Notes under the pieces: generated by a model | What the model was told of the DNA's origin: nothing | Database searches by the model: none | The model's input: only the letters and a program-made list of their open reading frames with translations | Shown here: in pieces, positions 17,328 to 27,400 of the stretch | How positions within the stretch are numbered: position 1 is the stretch's first letter | Layout: each line of letters begins with the position of its first letter | Made by a program: the position numbers and the translations under genes | DNA from: Pontiellaceae bacterium B12227 | GTDB lineage: Bacteria; Verrucomicrobiota; Kiritimatiellia; Kiritimatiellales; Pontiellaceae | Assembly (NCBI GenBank): GCA_029432775.1 | Contig: JAROAZ010000006.1 | Location: 62,001 to 126,000 of the forward strand | Length of the DNA stretch: 64,000 bases | Direction of reading: 5' to 3'

Positions 17328-17476
17328 TTCCAATCATTGGAAAAACAGTCCCTGTCGGAGGGCGGCGCTTTGTCGCCGCCGGCGCTGACGAAGCAGCGCC
17401 CTCCATTAAAAATGACAGAACGGGCCCCGAGGCCTCCCTCTATTTTCCAACCATTGGAATTTTCCATGGATTGGAA
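17328..17476. repeat. Convergent spacer with three TTCCAA palindromes and a REP-like hairpin
   Basis: Between the convergent double amylase and response regulator genes lie TTCCAATCATTGGAA (17328-17342), TTCCAACCATTGGAA (17445-17459) and a one-mismatch copy TTCCATGGATTGGAA (17462-17476). Between them a 48-base imperfect palindrome (17357-17404), beginning GGAGGGCGGCGCTTTGTC and ending GACGAAGCAGCGCCCTCC, can fold into a strong GC-rich stem and may act as a two-way terminator or REP-type element. Confidence 0.75.
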
Positions 17477-17485
17477 CTTCGTCCA

Positions 17486-18118
17486 TTACCCTTCCGAGGC
17501 CTGCTGGACTTTCAGGGCGGCTTCGGTACGGGAGTGCACATGGAGCTTTTCGTAGACGTGCTGGAGATGGAATTTAATCGTTGCCGTCGTGACGCACATG
17601 TGGTCGGCAATCTCTTTGTTCGTCATGCCGTGCATCACGTGCCGCAGCACTTCATTTTCGCGCGCCGTTAAGCTCTCCACATCAGAGGACGTCTGGGCCT
17701 TGGCCTGGAACTGGCCGATGACTTTCCGGGCGATTTCCGGAGTCATGGGTACATCGCCCTGGTTGGCCTCCCGCACGGCCTGTACAATGCGATCCGGATC
17801 TGCCCGTTTGAGCAGGTAACCGCAGGCCCCGGCCTGGAGTGCACGAAAGATGCGGTCGGAGTCTTCATAAACGGTTACGCAAACAACCTGCACAGCCGGC
17901 AGCTGCAGCTTGATGCTGGCGGTACATTCAATCCCGGTCCCGTCCGGCAGCTGAATATCCATCAGCACCACATCGGGCTTGGCTTTTGGAATCGTTGCAA
18001 GCGCATCGGCCACCGTGCCGCAGGTACAAATACATTCCATATCACCCGAATGGTTGATGAGTGTTTCAAACCCCTCGCGCAGGGTTCTGTTGTCTTCAAC
18101 TATGGCAACTTTAATCAT
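17486..18118 (-). CDS. NarL/LuxR-family response regulator
   Basis: 210 residues. The receiver domain (about 1-120) has the acidic pair Glu8-Asp9, phospho-acceptor Asp54 (VLMDIQLPDGTG) and Lys104 (YLLKRAD). A LuxR-type HTH follows (about 148-205: LTARENEVLRHVMHGMTNKE and HLQHVYEKL). Such regulators bind DNA as dimers when phosphorylated by HisKA_3 kinases, one of which is encoded directly upstream with a 4-base start/stop overlap. Its position inside the starch locus makes it the leading candidate for binding the repeated 20-bp sites at 6724, 6925 and 21325; that link is inference. Confidence 0.92.
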   Translation of the reverse strand: MIKVAIVEDNRTLREGFETLINHSGDMECICTCGTVADALATIPKAKPDVVLMDIQLPDGTGIECTASIKLQLPAVQVVCVTVYEDSDRIFRALQAGACGYLLKRADPDRIVQAVREANQGDVPMTPEIARKVIGQFQAKAQTSSDVESLTARENEVLRHVMHGMTNKEIADHMCVTTATIKFHLQHVYEKLHVHSRTEAALKVQQASEG

Positions 18119-21100
18119 TCCGCCCCCGGTATCGGTGCCTGCAGGCGGACGGTGGTTCCTTTCCCTGCTTCGCTATCGATCGTGCACGTTCCATTCAATG
18201 CACCCAGACGTTCCTGCATATTCACGAGCCCGTCTGCACCGGCTTCCCGTTTACCGGAACCAAAGCCTGAGCCATCGTCGGTCACAATAACGGTCAGCTC
18301 ATCGTTCTGAACAAAAATACGAAGCCAGACCTTGTCGGCTCCGGCATGCTGGATCACGTTAGCCAACGCTTCCTTGAAGGCCAGGAATATGCTTCGACGG
18401 AACCGGGGGTCCAGTGTAACATTCGGTAGTTGCTCGGCCACATCCAGGCCGCAATTTATCGAAGCAAGTTCCAGCAGCCGCTGGGCATAGGCTCCAAAAT
18501 AACCGGCGAGAGAAGATACGGTGTCATTGCGCGGATTCACCGCCCACACAATTTCATCGAGCGAGGTCACCATGTGCAAGGCGATGCCACTCAGCTCTTC
18601 GGCATATTTCTTTTTTTCCTCATCGGAATTGAAGGGACTCTTAACCAACGAAGCCAACATATTCACTTCGGTCAACCGGGCTCCGAGGTCATCATGGAGA
18701 TCATTCGCCAGGCGGGCTCTTTCCTGCTCCAGCTCACGTTCGTGCTCGGCATGCTGGCGCTCGTGGATTTCGTTTTCTAATTGCTCAGTCCGGATTTCCA
18801 CCGTCCGGCGCAACAGTTTAATCCAGACCAAAGCGCCCAGCAGCACCGCGGCAAGCAGGCCGACCACGTTCAGCATGCGCTGCAGGGTCCACCAGGGCGG
18901 GCGCGACAGAACAACGATTCCTGCATCGCTGTTGAGCAAAATTCTGAATGAGCTGATCGGCTGCCCCATGATGCGGTTTCCGCCCAGACCAACGTACACT
19001 CCAGTCAACTCAAGACGGCTGCCGGGCACCCAGGCCTCGGCATCCTGCTCCCCTTCCAGTTCCGCCACAAATCGGCGCAGCCCGTTCTGCATTTCAAGTA
19101 CAAGCTGGTCATCATGCTTACTGACTTCCAGCAACACCCCTTCGACCTTCACATACGTTGCATCATACTCATCGCGCAGGAGGTCCGGGGGCTCCAGCGG
19201 GTTCGGCGGCGGGAGTTCCGCCTGCTCGGTTGTTCTAACCATGGCTTCCTGCAACACGGGGGTTCCACTTCCCAGCGAGAGAAAGCCCGCCACATCCACC
19301 ATATCTCCAACCTCGGCATCAATGCCGTTGGCCGGAATAAACTTCAACCCGCTGTTCCCATCCATCAGACAACAGAAGTCGTTCCCTTTCTGGATGAGGA
19401 GCCCGTAAACCCTCACCCGCTGCAATGCGCTCGCCTCGGGATCATAAAGAAGCAGGTCATCCACCCGTTTGTATCCCACTCTGAACGGGTCGTCGGGCGC
19501 GGGCTGAACCACCGTAATCCAGTGTTGGTCCAAAAAGATGGATCCCACAATAACGCGTCGCAGAAAACCGTCCCAGTCCGCACGCAGACACCCGCGCAGG
19601 CGGACCGTTGCACCAAGAACCTTTTCCGGCATGGGTGTGCCGTCTGGATTCAGCCTGACATTGATGCGCCCTCCCCGGGTCAGCAACGTGACTCGGTCCC
19701 AGTCTTCGAAAACAACCACGCCCTCTAATTCCACATAGTTGCAGTGCAGACTGCCGTTAATCAACTGATCCCATGACGGCTCAACGGGCTCCGGAAGGCT
19801 GGCCGCTCCAAGAACCTCAACCCGAGTGGCATCAATGTAGGGAGAGAAACGATAAGGCCCCGTGGTTCCTTCAATTTCGCAATAATCGCCGACCTGCAGA
19901 TTAACGGGCCCGCCCAGAGCCACATAGATTCCGCGCGATGAGTCCTGCAGGACCGCGCCGTTGTCTTCCATGGGACTGGTGATCACACCGCGGACCTTAA
20001 CCGGATATCTGCGGGAAGACTCTTCAAGGCTGAGTTCAAAGATCTGGTCAATCGTCGTGAGCACCGGGAGATTGTTGGTGTCGCCCGCCGTCCCGACGTC
20101 GGCAGGAATATTCTGCAGTTCAGGATATTCCAACCGTTGGATAAAAAATTCACTACGCACCCAGCGGCCTCCGGCATTGCGAATACGTCGGCCGACGCCC
20201 GCAACACGGATTTGACTGTGGAGTTCCGGTTGTTCAGTGCTGTCGGCCACATTGGCGCGCACCAATCCGGCTTCGGTCATCAGCTCTACTTCGTATGCTG
20301 TGGCTGACTGGTGAACCGCCACAACACGCCCTTCGATTTCCAACCATTGGAACTCCGATTCTGCAGTGGAGGCGCCATGGGTAGCCATGGGCAGCGGCCC
20401 GCTCCCCTGCGTGGAGATCTTCAGCGTAGACGGCCCGACAAACAAACGGCTGCCGTCATCGGACTGCAGATAAAAGGTATAGTCACCTGCGCGCGGCACA
20501 TTGAGATAACCGGAAAACTGTAGACCAACATGGTTGTTCCGTGTTCTGACAGCGATATCAAAGTTGGTGGTCGTTCCGGAAATCACGGAGGCCAGATGGT
20601 CGCAGTTGGGCAGCAGGCGCCACCACTGGCCTTCAAAGCATTGGTAATTCAATCCGTGTATTGCATTCGTCGCACCGACAGCCGCTTCATCCAGGTTCAG
20701 GTAAAGCTCGCCATCCGGAATGGTTTGCCGTGGAATTCCCGGCCCTTCATATGCCACGTCCAGCCCGAAGATTTCCGTCCGGTTGAACCAGGCCACCTGA
20801 ATGGGATGCCGGCCGGCTTCCAGATAAACGTTGCCGGACTTTTCATCTATTGCATGAAGACCATTATTTTCAACAACAGGAACGGACGACAGCACAATGG
20901 CATCTCTTGATTTCACCACCGCGCACTCGCCCTCAATACGCAACCGGTCGCCCTGCTCCGGCATATCGCAAGGCAGACTCAGTTCCAGCAGCAGAGTTTC
21001 ACCTTCATCATGAAGGATAACCCGCCCTTCCGCGGCACTGGACCAAAGGACGGTTCCATCCAGCTGTATGGAAATATTACGGGGATTATGTGCCTCCGAC

Positions 21101-21234
21101 GAGGCGGCCAGGCCGGTAAGATCGGTCACCACAGGCACAGACTGACCATCGCTGGGGAGCATAAACCACCCGCATAGCAGGCAGATCATCAACTTTTCCT
21201 TCAGTGAGTAGGACGATAATGTAAATAAACCCAT
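18115..21234 (-). CDS. Membrane sensor histidine kinase with large PA14-like ectodomain (HisKA_3)
   Basis: 1039 residues using ATG 21234, chosen because TAGGA stands just upstream and the chain then opens with a signal sequence (to about residue 32); the frame remains open further upstream. The ectodomain includes a PA14-like region (about 135-280; GYLNVPRAGDYTFYLQSDDG and SRLFVG are typical), a fold often used for carbohydrate binding, followed by a series of OB-like beta repeats to about 770. One transmembrane helix (about 787-807), a coiled linker, the dimerisation/phospho-acceptor His847 in ARLANDLHDDLGARLTEV and a C-terminal HATPase (NVIQHAGA, VTDDGSGFG, GKGTT). NarX/DesK-type kinase paired with the overlapping response regulator. 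Given its neighbours, sensing of starch or a breakdown product outside the inner membrane is plausible. Confidence 0.88.
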   Translation of the reverse strand: MGLFTLSSYSLKEKLMICLLCGWFMLPSDGQSVPVVTDLTGLAASSEAHNPRNISIQLDGTVLWSSAAEGRVILHDEGETLLLELSLPCDMPEQGDRLRIEGECAVVKSRDAIVLSSVPVVENNGLHAIDEKSGNVYLEAGRHPIQVAWFNRTEIFGLDVAYEGPGIPRQTIPDGELYLNLDEAAVGATNAIHGLNYQCFEGQWWRLLPNCDHLASVISGTTTNFDIAVRTRNNHVGLQFSGYLNVPRAGDYTFYLQSDDGSRLFVGPSTLKISTQGSGPLPMATHGASTAESEFQWLEIEGRVVAVHQSATAYEVELMTEAGLVRANVADSTEQPELHSQIRVAGVGRRIRNAGGRWVRSEFFIQRLEYPELQNIPADVGTAGDTNNLPVLTTIDQIFELSLEESSRRYPVKVRGVITSPMEDNGAVLQDSSRGIYVALGGPVNLQVGDYCEIEGTTGPYRFSPYIDATRVEVLGAASLPEPVEPSWDQLINGSLHCNYVELEGVVVFEDWDRVTLLTRGGRINVRLNPDGTPMPEKVLGATVRLRGCLRADWDGFLRRVIVGSIFLDQHWITVVQPAPDDPFRVGYKRVDDLLLYDPEASALQRVRVYGLLIQKGNDFCCLMDGNSGLKFIPANGIDAEVGDMVDVAGFLSLGSGTPVLQEAMVRTTEQAELPPPNPLEPPDLLRDEYDATYVKVEGVLLEVSKHDDQLVLEMQNGLRRFVAELEGEQDAEAWVPGSRLELTGVYVGLGGNRIMGQPISSFRILLNSDAGIVVLSRPPWWTLQRMLNVVGLLAAVLLGALVWIKLLRRTVEIRTEQLENEIHERQHAEHERELEQERARLANDLHDDLGARLTEVNMLASLVKSPFNSDEEKKKYAEELSGIALHMVTSLDEIVWAVNPRNDTVSSLAGYFGAYAQRLLELASINCGLDVAEQLPNVTLDPRFRRSIFLAFKEALANVIQHAGADKVWLRIFVQNDELTVIVTDDGSGFGSGKREAGADGLVNMQERLGALNGTCTIDSEAGKGTTVRLQAPIPGAE
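20338..20352. repeat. TTCCAANNNTTGGAA palindrome
   Basis: TTCCAACCATTGGAA in the ectodomain of the sensor kinase (FQWLE on the minus strand); a one-mismatch copy TTCCAACCGTTGGAT lies at 20128-20142. Confidence 0.85.
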
Positions 21235-21324
21235 ATTATTCCTAAGTGTCTTTATTCCAGTTTGCAACACTCTACGATGACAGGCGGCTACTTGCAACCA
21301 GAAGCTCTTTCCAGAGCCGAAAAC

Positions 21325-21344
21325 CAACCGTTCGGCTAGCTTGG
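21325..21344 (+). promoter_or_regulatory. Candidate operator, copy C, between sensor kinase and giant amylase
   Basis: CAACCGTTCGGCTAGCTTGG shares 16 consecutive bases with the site at 6925. A weak -10-like TCTACT (21357-21362) lies at nearly the same spacing as in copy B. The site is in the divergent spacer between the kinase (start 21234) and the 2812-residue protein (start 21482). Confidence 0.5.
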
Positions 21345-21481
21345 CAGTTGCGGGATTCTACTGCACTCTAGGAACCAATCCTCGTAAAGGGCTTTTTCAC
21401 AGCACTTAAAGCTGCATCGTTCCGCTTGGTTTTACGCTGTAGAGGGGTCATTATTATAAAAGAAATCGAGACATCTATATC

Positions 21482-24400
21482 ATGTGGATAAAAAACAGCG
21501 TGTTAAGAAAATACAAAGCCGACCGAACAATCCCCGTTCGCTCGGCCTTCCGCCGTATTCTTAGCATTCTGGTATTGGGAGTTTCGCTTCTGGCCGGCCC
21601 GATTCAGGCCGAGACGGTTCTTCAGTATTTCGGGACGCCCTGGACCGAGATCACAGCACGCATGCCGGAGCTGGCTGAGGCCGGTTGGACTGCGCTCTGG
21701 CTTCCACCGCCGTTCAAAGCCGGCAGCCAGTTCTCGGTCGGGTTCGATACGTTCGACCGTTTCGACCTGGGTTCCAAAGATCAGATGGGCGGTGTATCCA
21801 CCCTGCACGGCACCGAAGCCGAACTGCTCGAGATGATGGAAACCGCCCACCGCTTCGGCATTCGGGTCTACTTTGACAATGTGATGGCCCATAACGGCGG
21901 CTCCATCCCGGGCTATGATGAAAACACCTCCATCTTCATTCAACCGGGCTTCGTTCCGGAAGATTTCCACCTGAAGACCACCGAGGACGGCTTCTACCGG
22001 AAAATGCCCGACTACCCGGATTATAATGATGAATGGCAGGTACTGAACCGCAATCCGTTCGGTCTGGATATTGCCCACGAAGATCCCAACACCAGCTTCG
22101 GTGCCTATGAGGGCGCGCAGTTCCCGAAATATCATGGCATCCGCCATCCGGACAATCCGGAATACTACCTGGACACCGACATCCAGATCGGAACCAACGA
22201 TGACGGCGACCCGGTCTATACGTTTGCCAACAACGAACCCTTTGAGGACATCGGCTACGGTGCGGAGAATACCGGAGCAGGAAACGGAACCTTTGACTGG
22301 GACGATGCAAACGGAAACGGCCAGCACGATGCGGGCGAAACCAGCGAGCCCTTCACCGACACCGGGCTCGATCCCGACCGCCCCGGCTGGAAAGATGTGG
22401 CACACGGACTGGGCGACGGCATCTATAACATGGGCAACCCCGTTTCCGAGGATGTCAATTCGCTGCTCTACCGCGCCATACGCTGGTTCATCGACAAAGC
22501 CCACGTGGACGGCTTCCGGCTCGATGCCGTTAAACATGTGCCCTACTACTTTTTCGGAAAAACCTACGATCCCAAGGATTCCTCAAACTGGGGGTATAAC
22601 GGACAGATCCAGGAGCAGTTCAACATCACACACGGTTATTCAGACTGGAGCAACCACCGCGATTCGCTCTTCAACACCGATCAGGGGCGCGACGATGCCA
22701 TGCTGTTCGGCGAGCATCTCGGCGAACCGCCCTCAAAAGACGGCTATCTCAGTGCCGGAATGCGCATTGCAGACAACGATCTGTATAACTCCCTGTCCTA
22801 CGCCGTCGCCGGCTATGGCAGCCTGGCCGGCTACGATGCCGCTGGCTATGGAACCTATGGCGTGAACGAAGCCATGATGTATTCCGGCAGCCACGACTTT
22901 AACTTTATTTCCCTCTACGACCGCCCCTCCGCACATGCGCTCATACTCACCCGTGCCGGGCTTCCGATTGTCTATACCGACGGCTACAACGAAACCCAGT
23001 ATCCCGATTCCGGCGGAAAATATTTTCCGCAGCACGGCGACAACCCGTTCCTCGGGCAGTTCGGCGACAACCACCTGCTCAACCTGCTCTACATCAATCA
23101 GCTCTTTGCCCGCGGCGAACAGAATCCCAAATGGAGCGACGACAGCTATGTGGCCTACGAACGCCGCGACTGGCGCGAAACAGGAATTGAAGGCAATGCG
23201 GTCATTCTTTCCTACATGATGGCGCGCAACGGAGCCGGCGGACAGTCGAGAAGCTGGACTACCTCTTTCCCGGAAGGGGCGCGGCTCTACAACTATTCCA
23301 AATATGGCGGCGGCTTCTACGCCAATGTGTCCGGCGGCGAAATCAAAGATGACAGCGGCTACAATCCGATTGTTCCGGCAGGCGGCTTCTTCGCCTTCTC
23401 CTGGCGGGTTCCGGAAATGCCGGCCGTTTGGGACGACGGCACCTTTGGAGAGATCCAACCATTGGAAATCCTGCAGGACGGCCAACCCGTTGAAACCATG
23501 CAGCACGTCCGCACCGACGGCTATGCGGGCGACCCGGACTTCAACCCCTACAGCGTTCCGGGCGATACCGCCGGAGACTATCAGTATGCACTTCCGATTC
23601 CCCGGATCACAAACGGCTCCAACCTCACCTTCATTGCCCGCGCCGATGGATCAGCAGAGAACATCCTGATCAAACTCGACGGCGGAATGGACGTGAACGC
23701 CCACATGGGCCTCGGGTCGCAGAGCGACGATCTGCGCGACCGTCTTCCGGCACTGAGCTACGACATGGTAGTCGGCTACGAAGACATGCAGTTCAACCAC
23801 CGGATGGCCGAAAAATTCGCGGCCAAGGATGTGACGCGCAACGTGATCGGCTCGCCCGGAGCAGAAACCTATGAAGCCACCATCGGCACCGCCGGTTTCA
23901 CCGTGAATAACGGCAGCGGCCCGAACACCTATAACGGCACCGTCACATGGGCCTATCACGATCCGGCCGACAACAATGAATCCGCTCAGCTCCAGTTTTC
24001 CCCTGGCCCGGAAAGCGCGGCCGGCTCCAACATCACCGTCTGGGTAAAGGCCGGTTATACCAATCAGGTCCAGCAGGCTTACCTTTACTACACGACCGAC
24101 GGCACCACCTATCCGGAAGGCAGCGCAGGAATCGGCAAAGGCACCACGCAGGTAGCCGAACTGAGCTTCAACCACAACGGCTCACCGGATGAAGCAGGCA
24201 CGCCGGTCTGGTGGAAAGGCACCCTGCCCGCCCAGACTTCGGACACAGTCGTTCGCTATAAAATCGGCGTAAGCCGTCTCGACGCCTCCAGCATTTTCCC
24301 CTACAACGCCGACGACATCTATAAGAAGAAACCGATGGAGACGATGTTCTCGATCACCAACTTCAATGCAACAACCGTGGCCTATCGCCCACACAACGAC

Positions 24401-27400
24401 TTCGGCACAGAGAAGACCGGTCTTAAAGAGGGCTATCATGTGCTTCGAACCAAAGCTTTCCTGAACCGCGGCGGCGCGGCTTCGCTTTTCAACCTGAATG
24501 TCCGGACGTTCTACTACGACACCAAACGGCCCGAAGGCGAAATCATCTACCCGGGCAGCGACGGCGACACGCTGTTCGGCTCCACCTATGGATTCGTGGT
24601 CCGCAGCGATGAAAGTGTGGAAGAGGTCTGCTACCGGATCACCGACAGTGATGCCGGCAACGACGATACCGCAACCGGTGTCGACCAGGGCAACGGCACC
24701 TGGATTCCCGCACTGACCGTCGATACCAGCCTGGCTGTGGACTCGGACTACCCGCAGGAATGGCGCTTTGACTACAACAATATTCCAGCCTCAGGAACGG
24801 CACAGATCGAAATCCGCCTGAAGGAAGCCTCTTCCTCCACCAACAATGCACTCAGCGATGCCGACGGTCACTACACCACGCTGGTGCGCAACGTGAACAC
24901 CAGCGGGCCGGATGTACGCTTCTTCACCGCCTGGCCGCAACAGGACGGCGAAACCGTCGGGCCGGATTATGTGGCAAAAATCCACTTCTCCAAGTCACTT
25001 GCCGTCGGCCTTACCGAGGAAGAACTGCTGAACACCCTCACCCTGAGCATCGATGGGGTTTCCCAGCCGCGGTCGGACTATTCCATCCTCTACAACGAGA
25101 CCTCCGACTACCACGCGCTGGCCTTCACCATGGATAACTATTTCAATAACGTGGCGGACTACCAGCACACGCTGGAAGTGCTCTGCAACCGCGATGGCGA
25201 GCCGCTCCTCACCGCCAGGCGCATCTTCCTTTCCTATCCGATCATTGAACCCTATGTGAATGTTGTGACCCCTCCGCTGACCGACGAGCTGGGCGATCCG
25301 TTCCGCATCGTCCTCCCGGATGTTGCATCCCCGGTTGCCACGCAGCGACAGTACACGGTCTATATCGAAACGGACACCGATGCACAGAACGTTGCGATGG
25401 CCTTTGAACAGGGTAGCGGAATGCTTACCGAAGACGCCGGCAACCCCGTCAGCAACAGTAATTATCTCGGATGGAGCTTTACCTGGAATTTCCCGCTTAC
25501 CAATGATGCTGCGCAGATTGAAGGCACCTTCCGGCTCCGCGCCGATGTCGACACCGACGGCAATACCAATACCGTCGAAGCCACCGCCCTCCGCGAAGCC
25601 CGGGTCATCCTGCGCGAAATCTCGAACGTGAGCACGAACGATTTCGACGACGATGATGACGGCCTTTCCGACTTCGACGAAATCACGCCGAAAGCTCTTC
25701 CCACCACAGCGGTTACCGAGTGGGTCAACAGCGATGTCCATGCCTGGAACATCTACGGCCTTACCGATGCAACCAGCCCCGACACCGACGGCGACGGACT
25801 GCCCGACGGACTCGAATCCGGCTGGCGTCTCCCGGCGGATACCAACGCCACACTCACGACCACCGATACCAACGGCGACGGCTATCCCAACTTCATTGGC
25901 GACCTCGACCCGCCCTTCTATAACACCTTCGACAACTATGGACTGGTACCCGGCGTTTCAACCTACAGCGCTGGCACCAAAACCGACCTGAAGGCCGGCA
26001 CCATGACCGATGCCGCCAACCCCGACACCGACTACGACGGACTGCCCGACGGACTGGAAGATGCCAACCGCAACGGCTGGGTGGACGGCGATGGCGAAGC
26101 CATCCCGCCGGACTGGAATCCGTGGCTCGGGCGCGACTGGCCGGACGGTTCGCTGGATGGTAACGATGTCTGGCTCGAAACCGACCCGAACAACGCCGAT
26201 ACCGACCAGGACGGACTTAGCGACGGCTACGGGGAAGACCAGAATGCCAACGGCATCATTGACGGCGACACCAACGGCGACCGCCTCTACACTGCCGGGG
26301 AAGCCTGGCAGGAAACCGACCCGCTCAACAGCGATACCGATGCCGACGGCCTGCCCGACGGATGGGAAGTCACCTATGGCTTCAACCCGCTCGATAACGG
26401 CACGGACGATCTGAGTACGGCCTCGGCCACCGACGGCGATCCGCAACAGGGCGCCGCCGGGGATGTGGATAATGACGGGACCAGTAATCTTGAAGAGCTG
26501 ATTAACGGCACCAACCCGCAGGTTCCAGACTCTGGAACTCCGCCGCCACCGCCCTCCATCGTGATCGGGCCGCAGGATGAAATCGTCGTTGGCGCGGTTG
26601 CAAACGCACAGGAATTCAGCGACTGGAACGACGAGGACCTGATTGCACTCGATACCTATGACGAACTGGAATCCACCAGCGGCGGCGACGTTTACTATCG
26701 CTCCTGGGCCAGCGATGGGTTGGAATCTTCGCGCGATATGCTCGCCTTCTATGCGCAGGACGGCGGATCCATCTCGAACGGCGGCGACGGCAACTTCTAT
26801 TTCCGCCTGGACATGATGGACCTCGTGGCCAATGCCGAAGAGAGCGGGCTGGATATCTATGTCGTCATCGACACCGGCAACACCGCCATCGGCGAACGGA
26901 AAATAGTGGACAACATTGATGTCCTCACCGACATGCGTTGGGAGGCGGTTGTAGCCGTATACGACAGCGACAACGGGGCGGTATATGTCAACCAGCCGGG
27001 CAGTGCAGACACCGACACACTGGAAGACACCATTGTCTACGACCCCACCGATGTCGACCGGCGTACACAGGCTCATGCCGACGGATTCAAACAGGCCTAC
27101 TTTAACTCAGAGCTCGACTCCATTGAATTCTCCATCAGCCGGCAGGCCCTGATCGACACCGGATGGAACGGGAACTTTGCGCAGCTCAATTTCCAGGTTT
27201 TCACCACCCGCGACGGCACGGACGGCGGCGATGGCGAGCTGGACGGACCGGACATTCAGGATTCGATTCGCACCGACTGGATTGCTGAGGATTTCTCCGG
27301 CATTACCAGCGGCGATGTGGACCAGCTGCGCTATGACGCACGCATCGAGCTCGAATCGCTCGTGCAATGGGTCGGTATCAATGCCGACAACGACCGCGGA

